Origin: Shimia_B sp038527375
GTDB taxonomy: Bacteria; Pseudomonadota; Alphaproteobacteria; Rhodobacterales; Rhodobacteraceae
Length of the DNA stretch: 60,914 bases
Direction of reading: 5' to 3'
NCBI GenBank assembly: GCA_038527375.1
Contig: JBCBFU010000014.1
Location: 1 to 60,914 of the forward strand
The notes beneath the pieces were generated by a model that worked only from the letters and a program-made list of their open reading frames with translations, ran no database searches and had not been told where the DNA came from. Position numbers and translations under genes: made by a program. Positions within the stretch are counted from its first letter, which is position 1. The number at the start of each line of letters is the position of its first letter. Positions 59,787 to 60,914 of this stretch are shown piece after piece.

Positions 59787-60686
59787 ATGCTCGACTTTTG
59801 GACCTTTGATACCGGCACGCGGGCGCCTGAATGGGCGGATGCTGAACCGGCCCAGCCCTCCACGCTCCCCAATTTGGCGTCCGGTCTGGTTTGGCCATCC
59901 GTGCAAATCCTTCAACTGACATGGCAAGACGATGTCCATGACGGCGGTTTTCTGACCACCGGGATCGACGGGTATTACGGGTCAGACACACTGATCCTTG
60001 ATTTTTCGGGTGATTTTGGCGGCCTGACTGCGACGGGCATTTCGTTCACCGGGCTTGCCTCGTACACGACCAAGGAGGTCGTGACGCTGTCTGACGGGCA
60101 GGTGCTGTCCTTCGATGTTCTGAATTTCGAAATCTACGATATCACCGCCAGCGACGGCGCGGACATGGTCGTCACCGAAGGTGGCGATGACATCTTGCGC
60201 GGGGGCGACGGGGCCGACCATCTCGATGGTGCGGGCGGCAACGATACCCTGTTCGGTGGCGCAGGCGACGACGCTCTCTTTGGCGGGTCGGGCAATGACC
60301 GGCTGATCGCAGGCACGGGTGAGGATGTGCTGACCGGCGGCGCGGGTGCCGACACGTTCGTGTTTGCCGTTGACGGCGCGACCAAGCGGATCACGGATTT
60401 CGAGGCTGGCGACACCATCGAGGTCACGGGATTTGCCACGGGCTTTGACATCAGCGATGTGCAATGGTTCGACCAAGACACGGTCATCTCCGGGACGCGC
60501 GCAACCAACGCCAACCGCTCCGTGACCGAGATCACGGCCACGCAAGTCGGCGATGACGTCCACGTGCATTTCGGGGGATCTGACAAGCTCTTCTCGCTGA
60601 TAGACACCCCCATGGCCACCCTGACACTGATCTTCGAGGGCGCCACCTCCAGCGATCTGAGCTTTGACGATTTTCTCCTTTTGTAG
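59787..60686 (+). CDS. RTX-repeat calcium-binding protein
   Basis: 299 residues. An N-terminal ~115 residues without known motif (TWQDDVHDGGFLTTGIDGYYGSDTLILDF), then at ~130-200 four to five glycine/aspartate nonapeptides of the GGxGxDxLx type (ILRGGDGADHLDG, NDTLFGGAGDD, DVLTGGAGADTFVF), then a C-terminal region ending in SFDDFLLL. No signal peptide; type I secretion by C-terminal signal is typical for RTX proteins. A TTG four codons upstream of the ATG is an alternative start. Not obviously an enzyme. Confidence 0.78.
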   Translation: MLDFWTFDTGTRAPEWADAEPAQPSTLPNLASGLVWPSVQILQLTWQDDVHDGGFLTTGIDGYYGSDTLILDFSGDFGGLTATGISFTGLASYTTKEVVTLSDGQVLSFDVLNFEIYDITASDGADMVVTEGGDDILRGGDGADHLDGAGGNDTLFGGAGDDALFGGSGNDRLIAGTGEDVLTGGAGADTFVFAVDGATKRITDFEAGDTIEVTGFATGFDISDVQWFDQDTVISGTRATNANRSVTEITATQVGDDVHVHFGGSDKLFSLIDTPMATLTLIFEGATSSDLSFDDFLLL

Positions 60687-60780
60687 CGTCCGACATTTTG
60701 CGCGGGTCCACGCCAAATCGCACTGGACACCCTTCACCGCCTCTACTAAGACGCCTGCACCCAGCGCATCGCGCTCCCGT

Positions 60781-60855
60781 GCCCGGGTAGCTCAGGGGTA
60801 GAGCAGTGGATTGAAAATCCTCGTGTCGGTGGTTCGATTCCGCCCCCGGGCACCA
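60781..60855 (+). tRNA. tRNA-Phe (GAA)
   Basis: Acceptor GCCCGGG/CCCGGGC, discriminator A, encoded CCA (60853-60855), anticodon loop TTGAAAA with GAA at 60813-60815, T-arm GGTTCGATTCC. 75 nt with CCA. Confidence 0.96.
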
Positions 60856-60914
60856 CAAAATCAAAGAAAACCAATGAGTTACAAGAGATCGACATGTGTC
60901 GGTTTCGAAAATTC
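60856..60914 (+). other. AT-rich sequence directly after tRNA-Phe at the window edge
   Basis: By my count about 36% GC, against roughly 60-65% in the neighbouring genes. No gene is readable. A tRNA 3' end followed by a composition break is how integrated elements often begin, but 59 bp is too short to tell. Confidence 0.4.

Overview
The window reads as chromosomal DNA of a Rhodobacteraceae (Roseobacter-group) alphaproteobacterium. It is GC-rich and densely packed, with many start/stop codon overlaps, and it carries alphaproteobacterial marker families (UPF0262, DUF2948, Hint-domain protein, the infA-maf-RNase G-yacG block). There are about 58 protein genes and three tRNA genes (Gly-UCC, Thr-GGU, Phe-GAA). 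I saw no insertion sequence, prophage, rRNA operon or CRISPR array.

Layout. 0.3-8 kb: two tandem GT8 glycosyltransferases, propionyl-CoA synthetase (prpE) with TTTGCAAA operator-like boxes upstream, malic enzyme (maeB), a VOC/double-cupin protein and a DUF3072 protein. 8.3-12.8 kb: a nucleoside salvage operon cdd-deoA-deoB-add-upp with overlapping codons. 12.8-18.5 kb: a secreted SPOR protein, a membrane protein that looks like an inactive M48 peptidase, an acyl-CoA synthetase, a sulfotransferase and a Hint-domain protein. 18.7-26.5 kb: a beta-oxidation block on the minus strand (MerR, MerR, acyl-CoA dehydrogenase, GST, thiolase, NTF2-like protein, FadJ-type enzyme). 26.7-34.7 kb: two thioesterases with a MATE exporter, pyrD with DUF952, a UshA-like nucleotidase, a methyltransferase and a SRAP protein. 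34.9-41.8 kb: tRNA-Gly, an MsbA-like ABC exporter, a second acyl-CoA synthetase, a Tat-exported flavin oxidase and an outer-membrane barrel.

41.9-48.5 kb holds the most unusual gene: a 704-residue minus-strand protein joining an N-terminal BFD-type [2Fe-2S] domain and an FNR-type FAD/NAD(P) reductase to a complete nitric oxide synthase oxygenase domain. It looks like a self-sufficient bacterial NOS. It lies tail to tail with a fatty acid desaturase, and the two stop codons abut inside a 22-bp perfect palindrome. A TIM-barrel protein, an ICMT/NnrU-like membrane methyltransferase and a UbiG-like methyltransferase follow, then an ACT protein and tRNA-Thr with a partial copy of its 3' half beside it.

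48.6-60.9 kb is a housekeeping block: a 58-residue basic protein, murA, DUF2948, GNAT, hisD, a membrane protein, UPF0262, LMW phosphatase, then infA, maf, RNase G-like, yacG, an RTX protein and tRNA-Phe. Between the LMW phosphatase and infA sits a 3.6-kb accessory unit: amidoligase plus class-I amidotransferase on one strand, and NTF2-like, GNAT and nitrilase-superfamily genes on the other. It could be an uncharacterised amide or gamma-glutamyl metabolite pathway. All functional calls come from reading motifs; no database search was run.
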